Shown here in pieces: positions 14,207 to 21,341 of a stretch of 23,544 bases of DNA. The translations under genes were made by a program, and so were the position numbers. The DNA lies in NCBI GenBank assembly GCA_046541515.1, contig JBKHDD010000062.1, positions 1 through 23,544 of the forward strand. Direction: 5' to 3'. The notes under the pieces were generated by a model. That model was given only the letters and a program-made list of their open reading frames with translations. It did no database searches and was not told the origin of the DNA. The DNA is from CAYFVR01 sp046541515. GTDB lineage: Bacteria; Desulfobacterota; Desulfobacteria; Desulfobacterales; Desulfococcaceae. Each line of letters starts with the position of its first letter. Position 1 is the first letter of the stretch.

Positions 14207-15224
14207 CCGGGACAGTCAATTCCCCCGCCAAATCCCGCCCCATTGCGTCCCGCACCGCTTCGGCGGACCATCCCCTGCCGAACAGACACAGCATTTTGGC
14301 CAGCGCCGCCTCCGCCGTCATGTCGTGGCCGCTCGCCACGTCCACGCGGCCCAAGGCGGAACCGGTGGCGTATTCGTCCATGCGAACCCGGCCACGAACG
14401 CATTGGGTGCAATTGACGATCACCACGCCCCGTTTCGACGCTTCGGCCAAAGTTTCCATCAACGCCGCGTCGTCCGTCGGCGCGTTGCCCATCCCATAGG
14501 TTTCCAGCACCAGTCCGCGCAACGGCGGCCGGACCACCGAACGCACGAACTCCGCCGACATGCCCGGGAAAATCCGCAGCGCCGCCACCGCCGGCGTTTC
14601 GGTCCAGGCCACTTCCAATTTTTGGGCGCTTCCGGACGGTCGGCGGATCAGGTCTTGGCGGATGTCGATTCGGACGCCGATTCTTCCCAGAGAGGGGAAA
14701 TTGGGCGAGTCGAACGCCTCGAACCGGTTGGCGGCCACCTTCACGGAGCGGCAGCCCCGCAGCAGGCGGCTCCCGAAGAGCAGGGAGACCTCCTGCACGT
14801 CGGATTGCGCCGCCACCAGCATGGCGGTGATGAGATTTTCCCGGGCGTCGTTGCGCACCTCGCACAAGGGGATCTGGCTGCCGGTGAGCACCACTGGTTT
14901 GCGCAGTCCCTCCAGCAGAAACGGCAGGGCGGACGCGGTGTAGGCCATGGTGTCGGTGCCGTGCAGCACCACGAAGCCGTCGTACTCCTCGTGATGGCGG
15001 GCGATGTCCTCGGCGATCCGCCGCCAGTCCCGGGGACGCATGGCGGCGGAATCCAGCAAAGGATCGTACTCCCGAAAATCGTAGGCCGGCATGTCCGCCG
15101 CGGAAAGCTCCGGCATCTCCGCCATCAGCCCGGCCAGATACCCCGGCGCCGGCCGATAGCCGTCCGCCGTCCGGAACATGCCGATGGTGCCGCCGGTGTG
15201 GGCGATGTAAATCCGCCGTTTCAT
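14184..15224 (-). CDS. ansA: L-asparaginase, type I (cytoplasmic)
   Basis: A 346-residue enzyme hydrolysing asparagine to aspartate and ammonia. The two active-site signatures are intact: T10-G-G-T13 (AHTGGTIGM) near the N terminus and H88-G-T90-D91-T (VVLHGTDTMAYTAS). PVVLTGSQIPLCEVRNDARENL follows as in AnsA-type enzymes (type II would have a signal peptide, absent here). The length is full. ATG 15224 follows AGAGGAAATCCC. It is encoded alone; its last codons overlap a plus-strand terminator, so transcription from the two sides converges here. Confidence 0.95.
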   Translation of the reverse strand: MKRRIYIAHTGGTIGMFRTADGYRPAPGYLAGLMAEMPELSAADMPAYDFREYDPLLDSAAMRPRDWRRIAEDIARHHEEYDGFVVLHGTDTMAYTASALPFLLEGLRKPVVLTGSQIPLCEVRNDARENLITAMLVAAQSDVQEVSLLFGSRLLRGCRSVKVAANRFEAFDSPNFPSLGRIGVRIDIRQDLIRRPSGSAQKLEVAWTETPAVAALRIFPGMSAEFVRSVVRPPLRGLVLETYGMGNAPTDDAALMETLAEASKRGVVIVNCTQCVRGRVRMDEYATGSALGRVDVASGHDMTAEAALAKMLCLFGRGWSAEAVRDAMGRDLAGELTVPENKKRDR

Positions 15225-15440
15225 GGGATTTCCTCTGGTGATGATTTCGATAGGGGACGGACTTCCCCTTCACGCCGGAAGAGAAAATAGTTTCCCCCGC
15301 AGATTTGCCCAAGGGGCGAATGCGGTTTGACGCTGGCTTAGCCTAAATTGAAAAGTCTCAAATGAAAAGGACCCACAGAAAGAATTTTCCGGGGTTTGCC
15401 AAAATGGACGAGGAAGCAAATGGGCGAGAAGGCGGAGCAT

Positions 15441-15470
15441 AAAAAAACGCCCGGCGGGCAACGGGCGTTT
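15441..15470 (-). terminator. Terminator of the small membrane-protein gene
   Basis: ACGCCCG (15447-15453) and CGGGCGT (15462-15468) form a 7-bp stem. On the minus strand it is followed by seven T (15441-15447), and on the plus strand by TTTATT, so it may work both ways. The rest of 15225-15440 is the ansA leader and shows no gene. Confidence 0.8.
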
Positions 15471-15495
15471 ATTGGCGAAGGACCGCGGATTGGAT

Positions 15496-15702
15496 TTACT
15501 CGTGGGTGATGGAGCACTCTTTGCTGGCGGGTTTGCTCAAAAAATAGATGGCGACGCTGGCCACCGGAATGGCGAAGACGAATCCCACGATGGGGAGAAT
15601 GGCGACGCCAAGGATGAGACAGAAGCCGATGGTGAAAAGGGCCAGAAACGTCCCGATCACGAAATGGTAGGTTTTATTGTACAGGCAGTCACGATTAAAC
15701 AT
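15496..15702 (-). CDS. Small two-span membrane protein
   Basis: A 68-residue protein with two hydrophobic segments (about 13-34, HFVIGTFLALFTIGFCLILG, and about 35-55, VAILPIVGFVFAIPVASVAI) joined by a Pro-containing turn. It has a Cys near each end (C6, C62). The start at 15702 is set by GGGAGGTATCGAC; upstream in-frame ATGs lack a ribosome site. A good promoter (15762-15789) and terminator flank it, so it is a complete, separately transcribed small gene. I do not recognise the family; a hypothetical inner-membrane protein is all that can be said. Confidence 0.75.
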   Translation of the reverse strand: MFNRDCLYNKTYHFVIGTFLALFTIGFCLILGVAILPIVGFVFAIPVASVAIYFLSKPASKECSITHE

Positions 15703-15761
15703 GTCGATACCTCCCGATGGATGGATTTCCAGCATTCCCCTAAATCCTTTGCTGCAGTGAA

Positions 15762-15789
15762 ACATTAGCCGGGGCGGATTGGTTGTCAA
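15762..15789 (-). promoter_or_regulatory. Predicted promoter of the small membrane-protein gene
   Basis: On the minus strand TTGACA (15784-15789), a 16-bp spacer, TAATGT (15762-15767), 60 bases upstream of the start codon. Confidence 0.55.
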
Positions 15790-15902
15790 GAAAAATTTTC
15801 GCCGTCTCGAAAAAAATTCCGCTTCGTGTTCGGCCCACTTGAACCGCCGGTTTCGGGATGGTAAAAACGATTTTCCGCAATGGACAAACTCCGGGAGGTC
15901 TC

Positions 15903-17600
15903 GTGAAGGCACTGCTGGTCAATCCCTATTGTCTGGAAGACCGGATTCACGCCGAAGACGCCGAGGCGGCGCCCATCGGCCTGTTCACGCTTGCGGCAGC
16001 GCTTCGAGACCAGGGCGTGGAAGCCGGCATTCTGAACGCCGCCCGGCTTCGGGACCGGCCGGAACAGATTCGGGCCGCGCTGACGGAATGGAAACCCGAT
16101 CTCCTCGGTTTCTCCGTGCTCAACGCCAACCGCTGGGGCGCGGTGGACATCGCCCGCATGGCCCGGGAAATCAATCCGGCGGTTCGGGTGGTCCTCGGCG
16201 GGGTGGCGGCGACTTTTTTGTGGGAACACTTCCTGACCGAGTTTCCGGAAGTGGACGCCGTGGTCCTCGGCGAGGGCGAGGCGGTATTCCCGAAGCTGAT
16301 CCGGGCGTTGGCAGGCGGGGAAGCGTTGGACGCCGCCGCGCTGGAGAATCTTCCCGGCATCGCGTTTCGCAAGAACGGCGTTCCGTTCCGCACCTCGGAC
16401 GCGGAACCCATTCCAGAGCTGGACGCCCTTCCCAATCCCGCCCGATGGTTCACCTATCAGCACCTGGCCCTCACCCGGGGCTGCCCGGCGGGCTGTTCGT
16501 TCTGCGGTTCGCCCCGATTCTGGGGCCGGAAGGTCCGGTTTCATTCCCCCGGGTATTTCGCGGATCAGATGGAAACGCTCCAGGGCCGGGGCGTTTCCTT
16601 TTTTTATGTGTCGGACGACACCTTCACGCTGAAGCCGGAGATCACCATCCAGGTCTGCAAGGAGATCATCCGACGCGGGCTTCGGGTTTCCTGGGCGGCC
16701 ATCTCCCGGGTGGATTTGGTGGACGAGGATGTGCTGGCCTGGATGCGCCGGGCCGGCTGCACCCAGATCAGCTACGGCGTGGAACACGGCGATCCGGAAA
16801 TTCGCAAAACGCTGGGAAAGCGGATTTCCGACGAGGCGGTGGAGCGGGCCTTCCGGCTGACCACCCGGTACGGAATCCTGCCGAGGGCCTATTTCATCTA
16901 CGGCTGCCCGGGCGAGACGGAGGAGACGATCGCCCGGACCGAGGCGCTGATCCGGCGGGTTCGGCCGCTGTCGGTCATTTTCTACATCCTGGCGGTGTTC
17001 CCGGGGACCGGGCTCTACGAAGAAATGAAACGGCGCTTCGGGGTGACCGACGATATTTGGAAGCAGCGGATCGAGGATATCCTTTGGTTCGAGTACGATC
17101 CGGAGATATCCAAGGACGCGGTGCTGGCTTGGGGGAAACGGCTGCGGGAAGGATTTCATCGTTCATTGCCGGATTTCGTCCGCGAGATCGAGGTGATCGA
17201 CGATCCGGAATTCGCTTCGCCCCACGCCGATTTTTTCTCTCGGCTGGGGATGACCTTTCTGCGGGGGGATTACGCCCAGGTGGCGGAAATTCCCGATCGG
17301 GCCGGTTTGGCGGAAGGATTGTTCCGGCGGGCGCTGGATCACGCGCCGGACGAGCGGGCCTTCCTGGGTTTGGGAATGTTGCGGCAGGACGCGCGGGACA
17401 TGGAAGGGGCGGTGCGGCGGTTCGAGGAAGGAATCGGAAAATTTCCCCGGAGTTTGCATTTGAATTTGGGGTTGGGCGTGTCGCTGATGAACCTGGAACG
17501 GTTTGAGGAAGCGCTGGCGGTTTTGAGGCCCTTCGCGGGGGATCGGACCGTGGCGGGGTATGTGGGGGAGTGTGAGCGGGTGTTGGGGCGGCGAGGGTAG
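15903..17600 (+). CDS. B12-binding radical SAM protein with C-terminal TPR repeats
   Basis: A 565-residue protein. Residues about 1-150 are a B12-binding Rossmann domain (VKALLVNPYC ... VLGGVAATFLWEHFL ... VLGEGEAVFPKL). The radical SAM core is about 180-400, with the 4Fe-4S ligands C194-x3-C198-x2-C201 (TRGCPAGCSFCGSPRFWG) and the downstream ISYGVEHGDPEIRKTLGK block. Residues about 445-560 look like TPR repeats (AEGLFRRALDHAPDERAFLG). This is the BchE/HpnJ-like class, which often methylates or rearranges unactivated carbons; the substrate is unknown. I chose GTG 15903 because GGGAGGTCTC precedes it; an ATG 15 codons upstream (15858) has no ribosome site. Another cobalamin-linked gene, but not in an operon with the others. 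A TPR tail suggests a protein partner (inference). Confidence 0.9.
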   Translation: MKALLVNPYCLEDRIHAEDAEAAPIGLFTLAAALRDQGVEAGILNAARLRDRPEQIRAALTEWKPDLLGFSVLNANRWGAVDIARMAREINPAVRVVLGGVAATFLWEHFLTEFPEVDAVVLGEGEAVFPKLIRALAGGEALDAAALENLPGIAFRKNGVPFRTSDAEPIPELDALPNPARWFTYQHLALTRGCPAGCSFCGSPRFWGRKVRFHSPGYFADQMETLQGRGVSFFYVSDDTFTLKPEITIQVCKEIIRRGLRVSWAAISRVDLVDEDVLAWMRRAGCTQISYGVEHGDPEIRKTLGKRISDEAVERAFRLTTRYGILPRAYFIYGCPGETEETIARTEALIRRVRPLSVIFYILAVFPGTGLYEEMKRRFGVTDDIWKQRIEDILWFEYDPEISKDAVLAWGKRLREGFHRSLPDFVREIEVIDDPEFASPHADFFSRLGMTFLRGDYAQVAEIPDRAGLAEGLFRRALDHAPDERAFLGLGMLRQDARDMEGAVRRFEEGIGKFPRSLHLNLGLGVSLMNLERFEEALAVLRPFAGDRTVAGYVGECERVLGRRG

Positions 17601-17615
17601 GCGAAAACGGGAAAA

Positions 17616-17867
17616 TTATTCCGGTTGCGTTCTTTCGGCATCTCCCAGGGTTTCCAATTCCTGGACGGCCTCCAGGAGTCGAAGGGCATTTTTGGGGGAC
17701 TGGAGCAGATAGGCGGTTTCTTTCAACGCTTCGAATTCTTCCATGGACACCAGAACCGCGTTTCGGCCGTCGGGCCGGTTTATGGCGACGGGTTTGCGGT
17801 CGGAGCAAACGGAGTCCATGATCCGGCTGAGATTCCCTTGGGCTTCATGAAATGGGATCGTTTTCAT
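17616..17867 (-). CDS. YefM/Phd-family antitoxin, apparently without a toxin
   Basis: An 83-residue protein with the Phd/YefM fold: the N-terminal DNA-binding part MKTIPFHEAQGNLSRIMDSV, the core RKPVAINRPDGRNAVLVSM, and the helical, toxin-binding tail EEFEALKETAYLLQSPKNAL. The motif SMEEFEALKETAYLL is typical of YefM. Antitoxins of this family neutralise YoeB/RelE-type mRNA interferases and repress their own operon. The usual toxin gene directly downstream is absent: the stop at 17616 is 16 bases from the end of the convergent radical SAM gene, and nothing RelE-like is seen nearby. It is either an orphan antitoxin or it acts on a toxin elsewhere. Confidence 0.88.
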   Translation of the reverse strand: MKTIPFHEAQGNLSRIMDSVCSDRKPVAINRPDGRNAVLVSMEEFEALKETAYLLQSPKNALRLLEAVQELETLGDAERTQPE

Positions 17868-17920
17868 GGGGTGTTCTGGTTATGAAATGGCAGACGTTTT
17901 GATGGGACCCGATCCCCCCA

Positions 17921-18217
17921 TCAGCCACGATCGTGATCAAGCTCCTCTCGAACAATACGCCTTAAGGTATCTTCCAGATCATCCTGTTCCAACGCTCGCC
18001 GAAGGGTGTCATTGATCAATTTATCGTATCCTTCTTCCCCTGCAACGGACTTGAAATATGCGACAAGAGCGGAATCAAGCTCGATGGTTACGCTTTGCTT
18101 TTTGCAGGGAACGGGTTTTAACCCCACGCGGAATACGGCCCGATCAATATCTTTCTGGGTAATTTCGGGGTATTCATCCCGCTCATCCAAGATTTCGGAA
18201 GAAAAGGATTTGCTCAT
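17921..18217 (-). CDS. brnA: BrnA-type antitoxin
   Basis: A 98-residue antitoxin. The C-terminal half is a ribbon-helix-helix DNA-binding domain (KQSVTIELDSALVAYFKSVA ... YDKLINDTLRRALEQ), and the acidic N-terminal part (ILDERDEYPEITQKDIDRAV) is the usual BrnA segment preceding it. It ends in an acidic/basic tail. It overlaps the 3' end of brnT by 35 bases in another frame, with AAGGCGAC before its ATG. The toxin-first order and the overlap are typical of brnTA. BrnA binds BrnT, and the complex represses the operon. Confidence 0.9.
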   Translation of the reverse strand: MSKSFSSEILDERDEYPEITQKDIDRAVFRVGLKPVPCKKQSVTIELDSALVAYFKSVAGEEGYDKLINDTLRRALEQDDLEDTLRRIVREELDHDRG

Positions 18218-18455
18218 TTTTTGTCGCCTTTCGCATGGAGATGATATGGATATTTTCCTTTGTTTCCGTGTGGACGATAACTACAACAACTCCCTCAAGC
18301 AACCCAATCGTAACCCATCTCCGTTCACCATAATCCTCGCGGTCGTCTTCGAAAGTAAAAAGTGGTCCAGAAAAAACCTTTATAGCATCGGCGAAATCGA
18401 GGCCATGTTTATCCAAATTTCTTTGCCGTTTGAGTTCATGCCAAGAATATTTCAT
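18183..18455 (-). CDS. brnT: BrnT-type ribonuclease toxin
   Basis: A 90-residue protein of the BrnT (RelE-like fold) toxin family, which cleaves RNA and stops translation under stress. The family pattern is complete: W5...K9...NLDKHGLDFADAIKVF near the N terminus, the ERRWVTIG strand in the middle, and HIISMRKATKNE at the C terminus. The length is normal, with no frameshift, so the toxin is probably functional. AT-richer than flanking housekeeping genes, consistent with transfer. It is the only complete toxin-antitoxin pair in this patch. Confidence 0.9.
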   Translation of the reverse strand: MKYSWHELKRQRNLDKHGLDFADAIKVFSGPLFTFEDDREDYGERRWVTIGLLEGVVVVIVHTETKENIHIISMRKATKNEQILFFRNLG

Positions 18456-18498
18456 TTTTCTTACAGTTATGGTTCAATTATCAGAAAATATTTAACGA

Positions 18499-18657
18499 TC
18501 ACCACAACCAAAAACTATTTATATCAACGCCGAAGACCGGGAGGGGCTGAAAAAATTCATTTTCTTGTGTATCAATCCAGGTCTGAGTCTCCATCGAAAA
18601 ACGATCCGGATTGCCAGCCGCCCACAATAAAATTTGGATGTTCAACAAGAGTTTCAC
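18499..18657 (-). pseudogene. Truncated PIN-domain (VapC-like) toxin remnant
   Basis: Immediately after the Phd antitoxin, overlapping its stop (GTGA), a 52-codon frame begins VKLLLNIQILLWAAGNPDRF. PIN toxins of this type start MKLLLDTHILLWA and are about 125-130 residues long. Here the first catalytic Asp (position 6) is Asn, and the frame departs from the family after about residue 36 (ENEFF) and stops at 52. The three other acidic active-site residues are therefore missing. It is too short for usual gene calling. Confident as a dead toxin; what caused the truncation is not visible. Confidence 0.75.
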
Positions 18658-18899
18658 GCATCGGTTCCGAAACGGCATTCAATTTCGGTACTCCCCATTC
18701 GGTCAAAATCCTCGGGCACGTTGATTTGGCCGGTCATGAAACCCAAGCGCTTCTTTTTTCGGGGTTCGGGAACGTCCATGGGAATCACTTTGACAATTGG
18801 TTTGCCTTCTTTGGCAATTGCAAAGGGCTCTCCTTTGGCGGCCTGTTCAACCAACCTCGGCAAATGGTGGATGGCATCTTGAATATTGAAGATCTCCAT
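18654..18899 (-). CDS. Phd/YefM-type antitoxin of a broken vapBC-like pair
   Basis: An 81-residue antitoxin of the Phd group that pairs with PIN toxins: MEIFNIQDAIHHLPRLVEQA, AKGEPFAIAKEGKPIVKVIP, then the toxin-binding tail RLGFMTGQINVPEDFDRMGS. It is full length and open. Its stop overlaps the start of the truncated PIN frame, as in intact pairs. With the toxin dead the gene may be relaxing, or it may protect against a related toxin elsewhere. The ribosome site before 18899 is weak. Confidence 0.88.
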   Translation of the reverse strand: MEIFNIQDAIHHLPRLVEQAAKGEPFAIAKEGKPIVKVIPMDVPEPRKKKRLGFMTGQINVPEDFDRMGSTEIECRFGTDA

Positions 18900-19009
18900 G
18901 CGACTCGTCCAAGCAGAGCCGGGCGAAATCAGACCTTTCCAGCGGCAAAGCGCTTTTCGAAACGGCCCTCATCTCCGGGGGAAATGGAGCTTTTCCCCGG
19001 CTTCAAAAC

Positions 19010-19360
19010 TCATTCACTCACATGTTTGGCCCGCGCAATTTTCTCTATTTCGTCAACGATGTCTTCATCCAGCCCAAGCTGCTTGACAAGCCGATCCAAA
19101 AGCCTTCGATTGGCAGGGGATAAATCCGGCTTTTCCTGGAATAGGGCTTCCAACTCTTCAAAATATTCGCGGGCATTGGCGGAATAAACCGCGCCGGTCA
19201 TAATCATGTCTTCAAGTTCCTGCGCCCTTTCATCGGTAATTTTGAGCTTTTTCTGTTTCCGGGCCAAAATGGAGCGCTCATTGGGATCGATAATTCCATC
19301 ATCCGCCAGCATGAACCGAAGTTCATCGATGAAGTTTTGCTCACTCTGTGGTAGTTCCAA
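19010..19360 (-). CDS. TerB-like acidic helical protein, function unknown
   Basis: A 116-residue, mostly helical, charged protein. ELRFMLADDGIIDPNERSIL (about residues 13-32) resembles the acidic D-G-x-x-D-x-x-E-R loop repeated in TerB-like proteins, and DLSPANRRLLDRLVKQLGLD may be a second, degraded copy. The start shown is TTG at 19360 with AAAAGG twelve bases upstream; the next in-frame choice is an ATG 16 codons later, which would remove the first helix. A TAA lies four codons before the TTG in the same frame. It sits at the edge of the toxin-antitoxin patch but has no toxin or antitoxin motif. Confidence 0.65.
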   Translation of the reverse strand: MELPQSEQNFIDELRFMLADDGIIDPNERSILARKQKKLKITDERAQELEDMIMTGAVYSANAREYFEELEALFQEKPDLSPANRRLLDRLVKQLGLDEDIVDEIEKIARAKHVSE

Positions 19361-19369
19361 AACTTGTTG

Positions 19370-19477
19370 TTACCTTTTCATCGGGAATATCCGGAAACAA
19401 AAAGCAGTTAGAAAAAAACCGTTAATATCCAACCTTCCTTTTTGGAGCACATTCAAAATAAATTCTTTCCGATCCAT
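19370..19477 (-). CDS. Possible 35-residue leader ORF
   Basis: ATG at 19477 opens a 35-codon frame (MDRKEFILNVLQKGRLDING ...) that ends in TAA at 19370-19372, in the same frame as the next gene and nine bases before its TTG start. A promoter lies about 70 bases upstream. It may be a small real peptide, or the 5' part of a longer gene split by the stop. No family is recognised. Confidence 0.3.
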   Translation of the reverse strand: MDRKEFILNVLQKGRLDINGFFLTAFCFRIFPMKR

Positions 19478-19547
19478 GCCCAAATCCTTTCCCAAACGAT
19501 TTTTCTGCGAAACAGAATCAAAATCTCCCTCACATAACAAGAATGCA

Positions 19548-19575
19548 TTTTTAAATAAAGCTCGCCCAGTGTCAA
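19548..19575 (-). promoter_or_regulatory. Predicted promoter for the 19010-19477 genes
   Basis: On the minus strand TTGACA (19570-19575), a 16-bp spacer, TAAAAA (19548-19553). The flanking sequence is AT-rich. Confidence 0.5.
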
Positions 19576-19702
19576 GCCTGAAAGAAGGTATTCATCAAGT
19601 CGGCCCTGCTTTGGAGAGTTCACACCTTAACCTCTTCCAGCCGCAAGAAAAACATTGCCAATACAGCTTCTCTCCTGCTACAGAATCCAACTTGGATGAT
19701 CG

Positions 19703-20410
19703 CCCCAGATTCGCTATCCTTCGGCCGAACCCGGCCGCCTGGACCAACCGGGACCGCACCCTGGTTCTGCTCCTGTTCGAAGAGGCCGACGCCGCCGAGC
19801 ACGCCCTGGTGGCCCAAGACCCCGAGGCCGAAGACGTGGTCGCCGACCTCATGGGCGGCTGCGGCCATTCCGTCGCCGATCTCGCCGCCGCGACGCCGGT
19901 GCGTTTCACCACCCGAGACGACGGCGGCGGAGGAGGCGAGTCCATCGGCCGGAAGGGGAAACCCATTTCTCCAACTTCCACCCCAACGACCACCATTACG
20001 CGTTCGCCGGGTCGCACCCGGAATCATGAACGGCGACGACGCCCAATACGTCACCGTGAACGGTTCGGCCATGGACCGGCGGCCCGCCGAGATCTGGTTT
20101 GCGGAACAGATCGGCGGGAACATGGCGGGCCAGCACATCGCGGCCCTGCGCTTCAAGGTCCGCGCCCGGGACGGTTCCGGCCGGTCGCTCCATGGTCTGC
20201 GATTCCGGAGACGCCTGCCCCATGTCCGCCCTTCCCTGGATTTTTGGCGAGGAGACCACCGTTGCGCCGGAGAAATTCCAGCGGGTGGAAAACCAGCCCG
20301 AAACCTGGACGAAAGCGGCCGAAGTGGTCCGCGGGATCGCCCGCCGGCTGGAAGCCCAACTCCGGACGTGGACCTGTTCGACGCCCGCCCTTTCGGTCTC
20401 GGAAAAGGGC
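19703..20410 (+). pseudogene. Degenerate coding region, unidentified
   Basis: No single frame makes a sensible protein, but coding-like pieces (GC-rich third positions, purine-rich first positions) follow one another on the plus strand in different frames. About 19740-19935 reads LVLLLFEEADAAEHALVAQD and EDVVADLMGGCGHSVADL. About 19958-20026 reads ETHFSNFHPNDHHYAFAGSH. About 20026-20190 reads DAQYVTVNGSAMDRRPAEIW. About 20216-20362 reads ALPWIFGEETTVAPEKFQRV. This fits a gene broken by at least three frameshifts. I do not recognise the protein. The AT-richer 19576-19702 before it holds nothing clear. Confidence 0.35.
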
Positions 20411-20454
20411 GGGCGATCCTTTGGGTTTCCCGGTCGATTCCCCCCGGCCGGTCG

Positions 20455-21249
20455 CTACCCCTGCTCGCCGCCCGGGGCCACGTCTTCGGGGAATTCGTCG
20501 CGAATCCCAAAACGCTTTTTTAACGCCGAAATCCGGTTTTCTTGGTCGCGCAAAAACGCGTTGAATTCGGCGATCACCTTTGGATGATCCACGGTGGAAA
20601 GAAAATAGGAATCCCGAACATGGGGCAGGGCCGGGTCAAACACCAGCGCGTCCGGGCGTTGGGCCTCGTTCACCAGAAAATGGCGGGCCACGTCCACGTT
20701 GATGTAGGCCCCGTCCACACGGCCGGAGGCGGTCTTTCGGAGCAGGCTGGAAAAATGGCTGCTTTCCTCCAGTCGAAGGCTTCCGGCCTGGATTTTATCC
20801 AGATAGGCGGACGGTGTGAACCCCCGGATGGTTCCCAGGGACTTTAGCCGCTCCAGGCCCGCGCCTTTCCGATCCGGCGGAACCATCACCCCGTCCACGA
20901 AGGCCGCCACGGGCTCGCTGTAGACGACGCGCTTGCCGACCTTGAGCCGGGAGTCCCAGGCCGGGTTGTCCGGGTAGACGAAATCCAATCGGCCGCGCTG
21001 CAAAAATTCCACCATCATGCGGGCCACGGGCCGGACCACGTATTCGAACCGATGCCCCGAAGATTCCGCGAATGCGTCCAGGACCGCCCGTCCGTATCCG
21101 CCAAACTGGCCATCCCGATAGGTGTAATGGGGGAAGTACTCCAAACGCTGCACTCCCACCCGAAACGCCTGCCCCTCGCCTTGAACGGGACCGGCCGTCC
21201 CCATCAGAAAGACGCCCGCCAAAAGCCAGAGAAGCACAAATTTTCGCAT
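20455..21249 (-). CDS. Secreted solute-binding protein (bacterial family 3 type)
   Basis: A 264-residue protein with a signal peptide (MRKFVLLWLLAGVFLMGTAG, cleavage probably near residue 24). The mature part matches the SBP_bac_3-like fold: YFPHYTYRDGQFGGYGRAVL near the N terminus, DFVYPDNPAWDSR, KRVVYSEPVAAFVDGVMVPP, and the closing helix VIAEFNAFLRDQENRISALK. ATG 21249 follows GGGAGGAAATC; the 28 upstream in-frame codons are not signal-like and are left out. No ABC permease or ATPase is nearby, and no His-kinase domain, so it may be an orphan binding protein or part of a sensor system. The ligand is unknown (amino-acid-like is only the family default). Confidence 0.85.
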   Translation of the reverse strand: MRKFVLLWLLAGVFLMGTAGPVQGEGQAFRVGVQRLEYFPHYTYRDGQFGGYGRAVLDAFAESSGHRFEYVVRPVARMMVEFLQRGRLDFVYPDNPAWDSRLKVGKRVVYSEPVAAFVDGVMVPPDRKGAGLERLKSLGTIRGFTPSAYLDKIQAGSLRLEESSHFSSLLRKTASGRVDGAYINVDVARHFLVNEAQRPDALVFDPALPHVRDSYFLSTVDHPKVIAEFNAFLRDQENRISALKKRFGIRDEFPEDVAPGGEQG

Positions 21250-21341
21250 GATTTCCTCCCAAATTCTTTTTTGTACCCGTCCCATCGACCGGAGTCGGCC
21301 GCGAACGGCGTTTTCGGGAGAAAGCCGTATCATCTCTGGGT

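Noticed and set aside
13273..15312. 679-codon minus-strand frame spanning the J gene and ansA
   Set aside because: Out of frame with ansA and antisense to the J gene, both of which have clear motifs.
15786..17159. 457-codon frame antisense to the radical SAM gene
   Set aside because: The plus strand has the CxxxCxxC motif and full family pattern; the antisense frame has none.
18975..19000. Hairpin CCGGGG/CCCCGG as terminator of the 19010 gene
   Set aside because: No T tract on either strand after the stem.
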